A stretch of 64,000 nt of DNA, from contig JAAVTG010000039.1 of NCBI GenBank assembly GCA_011947345.1, positions 310,001 to 374,000 on the forward strand. The letters run 5' to 3'. This DNA is from Phytophthora quininea (Eukaryota > Oomycota > Peronosporomycetes > Peronosporales > Peronosporaceae). This document shows positions 30,725-43,400 of the stretch, piece by piece (position 1 is the stretch's first letter; the number at the start of each line of letters is the position of its first letter). The notes beneath the pieces were generated by a model. That model made no database searches. It was not told the origin of the DNA and saw nothing but the letters and a program-made list of their open reading frames with translations. The translations under genes were made by a program, and so were the position numbers.

Positions 30725-32562
30725 ATGGGCATCGTCGACCGCATCAAGGAGATCGGTGCGTTACGGTGTAATTTCGCCATGCTGTTAATTTAACTAACAG
30801 TCTTCCCAACGTGTGGCTGTTGTATTTCTGCAGAGGATGAGATGAAGCGGACGCAGATCAACAAGGCCACCGAGGGCCACCTCGGTCGGCTCAAGGCCAA
30901 GCTGGCCAAGCTGCGTACGGAGGTGCGATCGCCCTATGATGTACTAGATGGAAAATATGGTCCATTCACATGTGACGTTCTATTAGCTTCTTGAAGAGAG
31001 CAAGTCGGGCGGCGGAGGCGGCGAAGGTGCGTCCCTAATGCAATTTTGTTGCGAGTAATTGAAGCTTGTTATCGCTAACAAGGAGTAATTTGATGTAGGG
31101 TTTGATGTGGCCAAGAGTGGAGATGGACGAGTGGCGTTGATCGGGTTCCCAAGTGTGGGCAAGTCGACGATGTTGAGGTGTACACGTGTGCTACGATTTA
31201 TTGATTTTTAGTATCCACTAAACTCGTGGAAATCTGTTGCGATTCGCAGTCAACTGACCGAGACGCAGTCGGAGACGAATGCGGTGGAGTTTACCACGTT
31301 GACGTGCATCCCTGGCAACTTGATCTACAACGATGTCCGCATTCAGGTATCTTCAATATAGCAATTATTATCAGCGAGACGGAATGTTGACAAAGTGAAA
31401 TGATGCAGCTGTTGGATCTTCCCGGTATCATTGAAGGTGCCGCTCACGGTCGGGGCCGTGGTCGAGAAGTTATTGCTGTGGCCAAGTCTGCCGACATGAT
31501 TCTGATGGTGCTCGATGCCGGTCGAGAAGCTGGTAATCGCCACCGCGAGATTCTGGAGAATGAGCTGGAAACGGTGGGGCTGCGTCTTAACCGCCAACCT
31601 CCTGACATCTATTTCCGCAAGAAAAATGGCGGTGGTATTACGTTCAACAGCACCATCCGCTTGACCAAGGTGGGATCTTCAACACGTGGCAATATAATGT
31701 CAACTAACATTTGCTAATGATGCCTTAATGCCGTATTAGCTTGGTGATGATCCGTACCAAACAGTGTACAAGATCCTGCACGAGTACAAGATTCACAACT
31801 GCGAAGTGCTTTTCCGCGAGGACTGCACGACCGACGATTTGATTGACGTCATCGAAGGCAACCGCAAGTACGTGAAGTGCCTGTATGTGTACAACAAGAT
31901 CGACGTTGTGTCAATCGAAGACGTAGACCGATTGGCACGCAAGCCAAATTCCACCGTCATTGCTTGTGCTCACGGCGATCGCCCTGCGGTACGAAGAGTT
32001 TGTTTATTTCATTGCTCTATCTTTGATGGTTTATACTAAATTATTTTCCGTGTGTAGTTGAATTTTGACACGCTGTTGGCGAAAATGTGGGACTACATGG
32101 GCCTTACACGTGTTTACACTAAGCGCCGTGGAGAGGTACAAGTGGATTCTACTTTCTCTGCTCGTATGATTCTTTTTCCAACATTATTTCTTCTCTGTCC
32201 CAGGCACCGCAATTTGATGAGCCCGTGGTGTTGGGATCGGAGCGCAGAGGTGTCAGCGTGCAATCTGCGTGCATGTCGGTAAGTAAATCATTGGGGTTGG
32301 TATTTCAGACGACTCGGCTCTAATCTCTGCCTACTAGATCTCAAAAGACATGCTGGACAATTTCAACTACGCGTTGGTGTGGGGAACGAGCACGAAGTAC
32401 AACCCCCAGCGCGTGGGCAAGGAGCACATGCTGCACGATGAGGACGTACTGCAAGTGATTGTGAAAACCGCAAACCAGCAAAAGCGCGACAAGAATTACA
32501 ACCAAAAGGTGCAAGCCTACTTCGACAAGTACAAGAAGAAGAAGAAAGCGCTCAAGACCTAG
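30725..32562 (+). CDS. DRG2: Developmentally regulated GTP-binding protein DRG2
   Basis: Obg/DRG-family translational GTPase that works with a DFRP partner on ribosomes. About nine exons join in phase without any break. G1 is [13 protein letters not shown]3 is [19 protein letters not shown]4 is NKIDVVS. DRG2 rather than DRG1 is shown by [20 protein letters not shown], the [17 protein letters not shown] stretch, [10 protein letters not shown] and the TGS domain ending [17 protein letters not shown]. After the usual C-terminus comes an extra Lys-rich tail ([20 protein letters not shown]), absent from animal DRG2 as I know it. The start [11 protein letters not shown] is normal. Convergent, nearly overlapping with the next gene. 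Confidence 0.95.
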
Positions 32563-32569
32563 GTTTGTC

Positions 32570-34131
32570 AAGAAGTTCGAGGGACCGTATTGCTCCACGT
32601 AAAAGATCGTCCTGAATACATGCTTACAGCTGCACATGTTGAACACTTTGACCATCGCCGCATGCATGCTCCTCGGGGCTATCAACAGTAGAATAGCTTT
32701 GAAGAAGGCTTCATCTTGTTGTTGCCATGCCAGCCCGTAATGCTGCTTGAGGCGGTTCGTTATACGCGTGAGGGTCCTGGAGAACACAAAAGCATTAGCC
32801 ATTAATTAGGTTGAAGGACAACAAAGCGATCCATTTAGTAGCTCACTCTTGCTTTAGTGGTGGGTAAGCAGTATTTTCTTGGGCGTCCGAGTTCCCTGCA
32901 GTTTTCCGTAGGTGCTCGAGCACAAATCGCCAGTTAGCGATTGGTTTTCTTGACATGGGAAGCGAAGTCCTGCAATACACCCACAGTATAATCAGCAAGT
33001 ATAGCACATGCCGAAGCTCAAACACCTTCTGCACCAGCATCGTGAGTCGTAGTCCTCCAAACCTTCAAGGCCTTGCAATGCCTTCCCGTTGGCAGCAAGC
33101 AGAGAGCCGATGAATTTCTCCCCAAATCGACCTCCAATCCGCGCAACGTTTAGTAGTGATGTTGGGGAAGGAAGCTGTTCCTTGGACTCCTCTTGACCAG
33201 CACGCCTACGTTTCCGAGATAACCGGCGTACAGCTTCAGCAGCCAAAGTCATCATTGGACGCGGGACTTGCGCAAATGCGCTTTCAGTGCCTCCGGGATA
33301 CCCATCAGACGGCTGTGGAGATTTTGGAAGCAGTTCGTAATCCTCCAAAATCTCGTTGGGATCTTGTGAAAACCTGAAAGGAACAACTGCAAGGTCAGCG
33401 CAGTCACGCATAACAACGAATAAAGGGAACTCACTCTGTGTTCCGTAGGTTGCGGACATGCTGTGGCCATCGAAACTTTCTGTTCACGAAAGAAAGCATC
33501 AGCTATCAGCCCACCCGGACCACAACACGTAACACCATCCAACATACCTAGCAAATTCGTCAGCATGTGCAATAGGAGCTTCGATCGGCGGACCGGTAGG
33601 AATCAATCCCCGACGGATTGCCGTCCCCTCCGCTACAGACACGTGAGAGATGAGCCTCCGCATGAGCCATTTCGCCTCCTGGAATTCACCAATCGTAGCC
33701 TTTTCTTCTTCTGTTCCATCACTCTCATCCTCACTCTCCGCAACCACTGACTCTGCTGATGTTAGAGATCGCAGTCTACTTGCACCAGTCGGCTGGGATT
33801 CAGCCTCGTCTTCCGTGTCCGAGTCGGACGCTATGTCCTTCTTCTTGGCCTCCCAGTTGCCTTCTCCATCTTCGTCGTCCGATATTTCCACGCCCATACC
33901 TCCGTCCGGCCGCATCTCGTCCTCCTTCTCCTGTGCATCGTCCGACTCGGATGATTCCGAGTCTTCCTGAGGTACTTTCTTGGCTCTACCTGCATCGCTG
34001 TCGCTCTCGTCCGACTCGCCACTGCTGCTGTATCCAGCGACCTCTATCACTGCCGGCTTGACCTCACTCTCGCTCTCTGTATCGCTGCCGTCATCCGCGC
34101 GTCGGAGCCGCTTCCTCGCTCGTCGAGCCAT
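32570..34131 (-). CDS. Unknown acidic, Ser-rich, probably nuclear protein
   Basis: Not recognised. The start at 34131 (MARRARKRLRRADDGSDTES) gives a basic nuclear-localisation-like head, then about 130 residues of Ser/Asp/Glu runs (EDSESSESDDAQEKEDEM), then a more ordered half: AKWLMRRLISHVSVAEGTAI, FSQDPNEILEDYELLPKSPQ, MTLAAEAVRRLSRKRRRAG, GRFGEKFIGSLLAANGKALQ and TNRLKQHYGLAWQQQDEAFF. Introns before RKFRWPQH, FSQDPNE, TSLPMSRKP and TLTRITNR all join in phase, which supports the model. The stop is unclear: the last frame stays open antisense through the DRG2 last exon to 32341, so a lost base near 32570 is likely. Acidic-basic layout suggests a chromatin or nucleolar role, but that is a guess. 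Confidence 0.6.
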
Positions 34132-34201
34132 TTTCCAATGCAAATTTCTCAATGCGAGTTTTTGGTCAGATTGACTGGGCAGAAACAGTTCGTCTACATC
34201 G

Positions 34202-35683
34202 ATGGCGTCGCTGGGCGTGAAGCACGGCGAGCTGGGGCTCTTCGACGCCTCTGGGCGCCCAGCCAACCCTGCTGTCATTCAGTCCGGTGAGGAGCGTGTT
34301 CAGGTGCTTCGTGGTGGCATGCGTGCCGTGCTACTGCCGCTCGGACTGCGATTGTTGGAGTCTGCAGGTATCAAGCGAGGCGAGACTCTTGTTCTGGTGC
34401 TGGACAACAACCGATCCAGTGTGGCCTGCATGCTTGCAGCCATGCAGTTGCAGTGCATTTGTCCTGTGGTGGGCAGGAGTCGCGTAGCACTGCTGGACAT
34501 GGTCAAGCGCGAGACAGGCATCACTCGAGTGGTCACAGTGGACGACTCGGCGGAGTCAGTGGTGGTGCAGGACGACGCCAACCCTCAAGCTGCTGAACAG
34601 AGCCAGGAATCGGACTCGTGGCTGCAAGACCCAGAGATCACCAAGAGTGGCTGCGTCTGCATGCTGACGTCGGGCAGTGTGGGCCAGCCCAAGGTCGTGC
34701 CCTGCACCTGGGAGCACATGCTGCTGCAAGGAGAATCGACGAACCAAGAGCTCTTCCCTAAGGGTCCCGCACGTATCGTCTGCGGGACATCGATCGCCCA
34801 CGCGTACTCGATCAACACCATCTTTGCATTGTTCACATCGTCGTTTGATGAACAGTCGGAGCTCTGCTTTGCCTCCAATGCAGTGGGGCTCTATGCGCTG
34901 CTGAAAGAGCGCAGCGAGATGTTCACGGCGCTGTACGCGACGCCTGGGACGTACACTGCACTCGCTGCAATGCCGCCGACTGCGCTGTACGCTGATGTTC
35001 CGTATTGTGCGGGGACTCGACTTTCACTGCCGCTGTTTAGCAAGATGCGCGACCAGTACGGACTGCAGTTGATGCAGAACTATGGGTCGACTGAAATGGG
35101 GGATATGGCGGCTTGGTATTTACACGGGAAGAAATTCGACGAAGAATCGCAGGAGATGGCAAGTAATGAGAAGCAGCTGTACGTTGGCAGTGTCTGGCCA
35201 GGTGTTGAGGCTCACGTTGACGCCAACGGGGAGGTCATCATCAAGACTCCATGGCAATCTGTGGGATACGTGAAAGAACACACGTTGATCCGTTTGGGCG
35301 CAGCGCACCACACTTCTGATCTTGGCTGTGTTACGCAAGCCAAAGATGGAGTTCCGTGCGTGTGGCTCCAAGGACGTCTCCGCCCTTCGGTTGAGGTCGA
35401 GTGGCAGGATCAGCGTGTTCAATACTCTACAAAGGAGATCGAACGCGCCATCAAGTCACACCCTGGTGTGTCGGACGTACTTGTGCTGATCCAAAGCGAA
35501 ACCAATCGAGAGCAAGGAATTGTCCAGGTCCGTGTTGTTTTGGAGGATGGCGCCACGGTCCCGGCAACCGATTTGAAACAATGGTGCACGCAACAACAGT
35601 TCCCAGCACTCCATGATGCACTGCGCATCGAGTTTGCAAAGTTCTTGCCCTGCAGTCCCGCCGGAAAGCTAATGTACACATAA
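34202..35683 (+). CDS. AMP-binding (adenylate-forming) enzyme, acyl-CoA synthetase-like
   Basis: Intact single-exon protein of 493 residues in the ANL superfamily, which activates a carboxylate with ATP. A3 loop: LTSGSVGQPKVVPCTWEHM. A5: MQNYGSTEMGDMAAWY. A7 region: HTSDLG, with the Asp that binds ribose. A10: LPCSPAGKLMYT, with the catalytic Lys. It is short, and the N-terminal domain is reduced compared with fatty-acyl-CoA synthetases; no carrier-protein domain follows. Substrate cannot be named. The ATG at 34202 is 70 bp from the divergent acidic-protein gene, so a longer N-terminus is unlikely. Confidence 0.88.
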   Translation: MASLGVKHGELGLFDASGRPANPAVIQSGEERVQVLRGGMRAVLLPLGLRLLESAGIKRGETLVLVLDNNRSSVACMLAAMQLQCICPVVGRSRVALLDMVKRETGITRVVTVDDSAESVVVQDDANPQAAEQSQESDSWLQDPEITKSGCVCMLTSGSVGQPKVVPCTWEHMLLQGESTNQELFPKGPARIVCGTSIAHAYSINTIFALFTSSFDEQSELCFASNAVGLYALLKERSEMFTALYATPGTYTALAAMPPTALYADVPYCAGTRLSLPLFSKMRDQYGLQLMQNYGSTEMGDMAAWYLHGKKFDEESQEMASNEKQLYVGSVWPGVEAHVDANGEVIIKTPWQSVGYVKEHTLIRLGAAHHTSDLGCVTQAKDGVPCVWLQGRLRPSVEVEWQDQRVQYSTKEIERAIKSHPGVSDVLVLIQSETNREQGIVQVRVVLEDGATVPATDLKQWCTQQQFPALHDALRIEFAKFLPCSPAGKLMYT

Positions 35684-35793
35684 GCAACCGCCGAGCATTG
35701 TAGCGCAAGCACCACGTCGAATTTTTTGTGAATGTATTTCCCATGCATTTGTCCAGTGCTAGGAAAACAATAAATGAATTCACTTGCAGGCAA

Positions 35794-37089
35794 TTACATC
35801 TGAACGACATGCAGCGCCTTCTCATCGCACAACGCAATGCAATTGGGCTCCGTGGGGGACCACCTAATTTGGTTTATCGGTTCGTCCGACTTCAATAGCG
35901 TGTAGCTGCTCCAGGACCCCTCCATATTTTCTCCAGGCGACGTCATGCCTGCACAAATGTCGTAAACGATAGCGGTATTGTCTTCGCCAGCACTGCAGAG
36001 ATCGTATCGCGAATGAGGCGACCACGAGATCGAGTTAACACCAGCCGTGTGCTTGTTCAGCTCTGCCATCGGATAGATGGGCCGGCGCAGATCGATAACA
36101 GAGATCGTGTTGCTGTCATCAGCAAACGTCGCGATGAATCGGTCGTCCCTCTTATTCCAGGCAACTCGAAGGAGCGCAGCTTTATCTGGAGATTCATATA
36201 CGATGGTACTTGAGGCAAGCGATCTGCAAAGAACACAAAACTATCAAGTTAGCAGGCTAGCTCACATCTCACTTTCTATAGTTTAATGACGCCGTACCTC
36301 AGGTCAAATAGTCGCAGAGATCCGTCGCCGCCGACCGACGCAAATTTCTTGGAGTCGCTGCTTGAGAATGCAATGTCGTAGACATCAGTGTCATGTGCGA
36401 CGATTTGATGCTTGGGCGAAGTTGGTTGCTGTGTCGGACAATTTAAGAAGTTGGTCGGCCAATACACAGCACAAATTGCAGCTTCAACGTACGTTAATAT
36501 CCCAGATCGTGCATGTGGTGCCTGTGCTGGACGTTCCAATGATGTTCGGTTCGACCTCGTTCCAGTCGAAGCTTGTAAGCGGTGCGCACGCGTCGTTGTT
36601 ATTTTTCTTCTGCATTTGAAATAGCAGCAGCAAGCAATGAGTATCTAGCCCTCCAGTTAACGAATACCACAAAGTTTGGTACCTCTGTAAATCTACAATG
36701 CAGCTCGATGGTCGAGTCAGAAATGGTCCAAAGCCGCAAGAAGTCGGCAGTCGTAGCCAGCAACTCCACGTGTGAGCTGAGCGAAGCAGGCGACCACATG
36801 ATCTTGGTTGGAGGGTATGGGTGGTCGATCTCCAGCGCCGAGACCACCTCCTTCTGGTTAGCAGTTGGGTGGAAGATCTGCATAGTAAAAAAGAGTAAGA
36901 AATAGAACCACATAAATTGGCTCGTCTAAAAACCTCGATCTTGTTGGCATATTCGCCCGGGATGAACGTCGACGCTGCAATGCGCAACGAGCTCACATCT
37001 GGACGCCAGCAGAGTCCGTACAGTCGGTCCCTCGTAGGGTACGTGATGAAGGGGCGGTCGCACAGGACCGAGCGCTGCGGAGTCGCCAT
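35794..37089 (-). CDS. WD40 scaffold WDR68/DCAF7 (TTG1/AN11-type)
   Basis: Seven-bladed WD40 scaffold; the family binds DYRK kinases and DDB1 in animals and MYB-bHLH factors in plants. The start [19 protein letters not shown] then YGLCWRPD is the family N-terminus (YxxPWxxYxxxW variant). Later: [20 protein letters not shown] then [51 protein letters not shown], matching AHDKEVYDIAF; and a last exon with [20 protein letters not shown] and [20 protein letters not shown]. About six exons, all in phase as far as I traced. Stop at 35794, convergent with the AMP-binding gene 110 bp away. Target proteins are unknown. Confidence 0.88.
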
Positions 37090-37110
37090 CGCTTCCTTTT
37101 CAAAATGAAA

Positions 37111-37124
37111 GGTTACGCGTAACC
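37111..37124. promoter_or_regulatory. Perfect 14-bp palindrome in the WDR68 / IQ-TPR divergent promoter
   Basis: GGTTACGCGTAACC is its own reverse complement and lies mid-way in a 106-bp gap between divergent starts (37089 minus, 37196 plus). A dimeric factor could bind it. It shares the GTTAC half-site with palindromes at 24032 and 45911. Confidence 0.4.
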
Positions 37125-37195
37125 CTTTCTAAATCTGACTACTTTGTAAATATAGAACAAAGTTGAAGTTGTTTCTAAATTTCATTCGTGTTAGA

Positions 37196-40100
37196 ATGGC
37201 TCCACGGAAGGACACCGCGCGGCGGTCGAAGACGACTGTATACCCTGATGCAGAGCGGGAGGTGACGCGACTCCCTTACTTGACCGATGCGGCGCTGGGT
37301 CTCAACCGCGACGAGCCTGGCTGGGCAACAGAACGGAGAGAAAGCAATAACCACCCGCCTACTAAATCTACAGCAGCAGCTACCAAGCCAAGGTTCACCA
37401 AAAGAAGTCACTGCGTCCTCTTGCTGGTAAAGCCAAAACTGTAGAGTGGGGTGACAGCTCTCTACCAGCAAACGAGAGCTATGTGCCGAGTCTTCCCGCT
37501 CTCGATGAACGGGTACTGATTTTGTATCACTCGTCGCTCAAACGGAAGTGGAAACAACACCAGCAACAGGAAGTCGATGTCTGCACGTTGTTGGCGAATC
37601 AATATAGCCACGAAGCCATTTACGCAGCTACCCAAATACAAAAGATTGCGCGAGGGGTGGCCGCTCGAAAGCGATGGCAGGACTTTTACTGTCTACGGAA
37701 TCAGGCCGCGGCTTCGCGCATTCAATTGGCATTTCGACGGCTTATTGTATATCGGAAAACGTTGATGCGGCTGGAAAACAAGCGAACCAACCGAGCGACA
37801 AGGATCCAGGCGTGGTATCGAGGCTGCCGATGCCGAGACTTTCTAATCTACCAGCGCATTCGTGTTATGAACCAAAGAATCGTGAACTTTCAGCGGTATA
37901 TTCGTGGGCGACGGTTGTGGCGAATTGTGATGTCGATTCTACACCAGAGACGAAGCGACGTGGCTGTTCAGATCCAACGTTGCTATCGGGGGTGGAAAGG
38001 AAGGCAATGTGCAGTGGCAATTCGCTTTGAGCAGAATCGTCATGTACGCCGGCTGCAGTACGAAAGCTCTGTGCATACTCAAAGCATGAGGTGTAAAGGC
38101 TGCGACCTGGATACTTGTACGGAGGACTCGCTGTTTGCTTGCTTCATAGTACGATACGTGGGTCTTTATGACTTTAGCGGTGCAAGAGCTCTCGGGGAAG
38201 ACGCCATTCGCCTCTATCCATTATCATCCAAATTTTCTTTTTCTACGCGGTTTTGTTGCAGGCAATGGGCGAGGACTTGGAAACATCAATGGCATTCCTG
38301 AAGCGAGCGAAAGAAATCGGGATCGACGATGAAGAAATTTTGAAGGTAAAGTAACAACTTTACTATGGCTTTTCGATAGCGGCTACTGACATTTTGTTGC
38401 CTTGACCACGCAGTGTGAAAGATGCTATTTCTTGCCTGCACACTTGCTCCATCCAAACGATGCACAGCCATTTTGGACCTGGCAATATTATATCAGAGTC
38501 ACGATCAACTTACCCGCGCAGAGGCTAACTACTCGAAAGCTCTGCTCCAATCGCCTCTAGAGTATGTCATACCTGGATATTTACACCGCGTGGATATGGT
38601 AGATCGCTTATTGCTGAATTATCACCGATTTTGCTCGATTTTCAACTTTCGACAAGTGAATGTATTGGTCAAGGAAGTGTCAACGTCCAAGAAAGGCAAG
38701 AAAGCTCGCGTTATGCTGTCCCGATTTAATCATTACACTGTGATCGCACCAACTGACGGCACGCGGTTGAATACGGTATATCTAACAGATGATGAAATAC
38801 AGACGATCATAAAACCTCCGAGCAGAGAAGGAGATAAGGTCAAAGTACCCGAAGGAGGAAACACTGGCGCGAATTTCCGTGGCATTACTTCATGGGGAGG
38901 TAGTGCCATGAATTCGTCCATGCGGCAGAAAAGCTTTCGGTCTTTGCTGAAAGATACACCAGGACGATCATCACGGTCGATTTCACAGCAACCTGTTTTC
39001 ACGCAGCTATTCCAGCGAGAGTTTGTTGGTCTTAATGTTCGACCTCGTGACCTAGCGCAATTTTCGGAATCTAGATCGAAGTTACGGCTTACGAAGCCGA
39101 ACGCGGAGCTTCTTATCAACGAATTAGTATTTGTTGAGTCAACTGACGAACTCTCACGCCAAGAATCGTCATCGCCACAGAAAATTATGATGATACCTTC
39201 GGTATTGAAGCTTCGACAACAGCACCGGAGTGCGGTTGTTCGAACACATGCTGCGATTCACATCCAGCGGATCCACCGAGGATTTCACCTGCGGACAGAA
39301 GTTCGACGTGATAAGCTTTTGAGCGATATCAAGCATCAGCAGATCGACGAGATGTATCGTCGCCTGCATGAAAACTACCTCGTTCGCGAGCTGAGACGTT
39401 CCAGTGCCGTTGCTATTCAACGCATATACAAAGGTTACGCCTTCCGTAACCTGCTTTGTCAATGGCAAATCCAAGCTTGCAACATCCAACGAACGTTTCG
39501 TGGATATTGTGGACGATTAAGAGCAGCAGCATTTCGGGATGGAGCGTGCTCGCTTTACATGACGCAGCGAGTTTTCCAGCGGGGAATAAACATCAGCGGG
39601 CGTTTGATCATGCTGATCATCGAAAAGGTACGGGCATACCGATGGGATGTAAGTGCTCACAACTAACTTTTGTTTGTTTGTTTAGTGTGGTCTATCGTTT
39701 CGCTTAAGCGGCTATGACTTGGAGGAGTGTGTTACTTATCACGGTTTTTCTCGCATGCCAGCACGATGCGTTTACTGTGCTATCTCAATTGGACGTATGG
39801 CGAAACCCTTCGTGGTCGGGAGTTTACTCGAAAGGGTGACAAGCTCATGATCTGGAATGCTTCATCAGTTAATCCTTCTACCGGAGAATGCTTCGTTAAC
39901 TGCAGACCTCTGACGACAGTTGGTGGAATTGTCGAAGTGGCTCTAGCTGACTGCGTGCAATCAATAAACCTGCGAAGTCTTGGCGCAGGAGACCATGTCT
40001 CTCTCGAAATGCCAATACCGTCCAGCGATACAGCTCGTCTTGTCGAAGCCATAGCAGATAGAGCGTGCTTAACTCCTGCGCTTCAAGCACCTACCCGGGA

Positions 40101-40278
40101 GCTCAAGGCAAGGGGCTGTGGACTTTTCACGATTTCAATTCAACCTCCACCACAAATGCACTTCACATACAAAAGCAAAGAACTGCTTCCAGCACCGAAG
40201 GCACCAGCAGCGTGCCATTGCAAAACACATCCAGACTTGACTTCGTGTTCCCTGTTGTTGATGGTCTACGTGGCGTGA
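37196..40278 (+). CDS. Large IQ-motif plus TPR-like protein; at least three frame breaks
   Basis: Not matched to a named gene. The start MAPRKDTARRSKTTVYPDAE is basic. IQ motifs follow in two clusters: TQIQKIARGVAARKRWQDFY, SRIQLAFRRLIVYRKT, TRIQAWYRGCRCRDFL and VQIQRCYRGWKGRQ first; IHIQRIHRGFHLRTEV, VAIQRIYKGYAFRNLL and CNIQRTFRGYCGRLRA later. Between them is a TPR-like pair (ILDLAILYQSHDQLTRAEAN). The final part (GETLRGREFTRKGDKLMIWN onward) is beta-rich. Breaks near 37390, 38469 and 39800 are each repaired by one added base, and the pieces then join through in-phase introns. Calmodulin binding is expected from IQ motifs; proteins of this type are often ciliary or centrosomal, but that is not shown here. 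The 3' end may extend to 40424 in another frame. Confidence 0.6.
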
Positions 40279-40455
40279 GTATCGGAAAGAAATACTATCG
40301 TAAAAAATGTGGACGGCATGCGGTGCAGTTTACAAGGTGCCGCTGTATTCTACCGATAGTGTCCACGTCGGCACACATTGCAGCCATTAGTTTAGCACTC
40401 AGCCCACCTACACTTTCGCCGTAATTCGTGAGGTCTCAAAAAATGCGAAGATTGA

Positions 40456-43400
40456 TTATTTATCATCGTTCGTGCCTGATGATATCGGCGTTACCGGCAT
40501 AAAGTAGCGCCGGATCGCGTCACGGAAGCGCTTGCCATACAGTCCCGGCTCGATGATCGTGGGAGATGATTGCCCAGCGATCATACTGACTGACTTGCCG
40601 ACGCTCTCAACCCGTTTGATCAAGTCAAATTGCCGAAGGTAATCGATAATTCCAACCGTCATTTCAGATGGCGTCTTCTCCTCTTCTTCTCCATCGTCGT
40701 TTCGACGGCGACTCAGGCCTACCACCATCGAATAATCAACAATGTTGATTGAGTTGAGGAATGCTGTGTCGTTCTGTACAGCCTTCAAAATGAAGCGATG
40801 ATCTTCAGCAAAAACACCAATCGGATGCCCTTTGCTGAATTCCAAAAGTTGCCATCAAGAAGCACGCGGCTGGCAACTGGCGTTGTCTCTGAAGTTGGGC
40901 GAGGTTTAGCAAAACGATTCCGCGAGCTTCCTTTGAGATCGTAGGTCCTCACGAGTTGCTTGTGGTAAAATGCGTTCTCCATGACGCAAATGTACTGCAC
41001 CATTTTCTGACCCGTGTCCTTCCGGGTAATAGTTGTTTGATACAGTCCAACAGTCTTCGACAAAAGACTTTTACGCCCATCAAAATAAATACTCGCCATA
41101 TACTTGAAGTAGCCGGGAAGAACCCCCAAAAGCTCTGTTAAAGTTGGTGATGACCACAGTTCATGAGCTATATCGGCAAAACCAACAAACCAGTGAGCAC
41201 AAAGTGCGTACCTGCATTTCAGTCGAAGAGATGTGCTTGATCACAAATCGATCGTCCAGTGTCCGGTAAAATGAAGCACCAGATTTACCACCGTTCGCAT
41301 CCCAAGTTGCAACATGAGATATTGAAAAGACGAAGCTCTGCAGACTACCGTAAAAAAGCTCCCGAAGCACCTCGAACTTATACAAATCAAAACGTGAGAT
41401 TATAACCGAACAGTATTGAGAAAGCAAAAACATACCTGAAGTGGGAAGTACGCAATGGTAGATAGCTCCCAACACGTACTTGACAAGCTGGACGACGTCT
41501 TGCCGTAAATAAGCGAGAGATGAAGCGGCATCTCTACTATGGAGTACTTGAATTGAACATTTAGCGAAGTCTCGAGCGCAGCACGTGACCAGTTCGTCGA
41601 CACTGCGTTGGAATCGTCATACAGTTGTGTCTTGGAAGAAACTGATTCGACCGCTTCGTTATGTACACGAACCTTCCATCCATCGAGCTCCTCTTCATAT
41701 GAGTCTGTTGATAGCGCATAGGCAACGCATGTAATTGGCTTGAGCTCGTCGACCAGCACCACATGTGCTTTTGAACGCTGCGGAAGGCTAGGATGACCAG
41801 CAGTTAGAGATTCCGGAAGATCGATTGTAAAATCGCTTCCTGGGGAGGAGCGGCCTAGAACGCGATAAAGATCCCACAATGCTTGCTTCCACGTTGATCG
41901 CTGACTCTACGAAAGAAACATTGCGTTAGAACTTAAGTCATACCTGAATTTATGGGACAACACTAACCTCTTTTGCCTCCCCGTTGTTGTCATTAGCAGA
42001 GCTGAATGGTACTGGCGGCCTTTTCGACGATTCAGCACTTGCTATTGTGGAAGCTGACAGTATCGCCTTGCTGGACGGAGAGTCGAGATCAGTCATCGTA
42101 CTCAACGCTCCGCTGCTTCGTCGACGGGCAAGTGGCTCCACGCCACCCCATTCAAGTTCCTTTGCGATGGTACTAGGTGTCAGCGTTGATTCCGCGACTA
42201 CCCGTGGAGATGGAATTGGTGATAAGGCCGTTGCCGGATGAAATGTGATTCCTCCAAGTGTGAAGGATCCACTATCCGGAATCGGAGGTGCTGCTTCCGT
42301 CGAAAGATGCTTCTTGATTAACTTGCGGAGTCTTAGCATGCACGTGATCCACTTGCACGCTAGTAGATACAAAGCGCGACGAGTTGCGTCACACGCGCCC
42401 AGATTGTCAGCAGGCCCCTCCTGAAGACGTTCCAATTTGAAAGAAAACAAGGCGCTTCCACTTTGAACCATTTTTGAAATGCACATCACTTCAAGCACAA
42501 TCCGTGCGTGATGTCCTGAATCGGTGCGCTCAAACGCTTCCACGGCTGTGTTGATTCCTCTAATTTTCTCCGTGAAAGAAGTTATCAATGCATCTAGCAG
42601 ATCCTTTAGATTCAGAAGTCGCCCACTGACTTCGTGATGCACAGCTGCACGCTCCGCTTTCTCCCAAGATTGTTTCTTCTGAAGATCGCTGTGACTTCGG
42701 CTAAGATCGGCACGATCCAGACGAAGTGACACTTGTTTAGAAAAGTCAAAGCGTGCCACAGAATTACCGATGTTAAAAACAGCACATGCGACTCCATTGA
42801 TGAATGCGCGCAACTGGCAGGGGGACGTGGGCAACACGGACCCTTCTGCTTCCGAAAAAGCACTTCCAAGAATCTAGCAAAGGAATACTTGTAAATGTAC
42901 TTCTCCAACGGGATGAAAGAGGAGATAACTCCATTGCATTCGTGACACCACCGCCAAAATATCACCGTAGGAAACCCATTATCAGCATCAACCACAGTTT
43001 CATCATCAATCACCGAAGCCTGAGACATCGGATTCGACGCTAATAGCGCTTGGGGATTGAGTTCCCTGTCTGAGCCCGCCGTGAAAGAGAATTCGCTAAA
43101 CGAACCGAACGATTTATCGGTTGCTCCAGCATCGCTGACTTGACTCATCGTCTGTGACAGTGGTTTACTGTCTGGCAGCTCTTCGAACGAGATGGTTATA
43201 GTTCCAGTCCGGCAACTAAAGGAGTGGACGTGGTCCGCCATCAAACGATTGCATTTCGCATTCTAGCAAACAACATCACGTTAGAGAACAGTAAGCCTGG
43301 TTTTACTGGATTTACATACCTGGCATTTCAAGGACAGCGCGGCAAGTTCTTGGTTTAAAAATTGCCAAACGATACATCATCGTCCGAGCCTGCCGTGATA

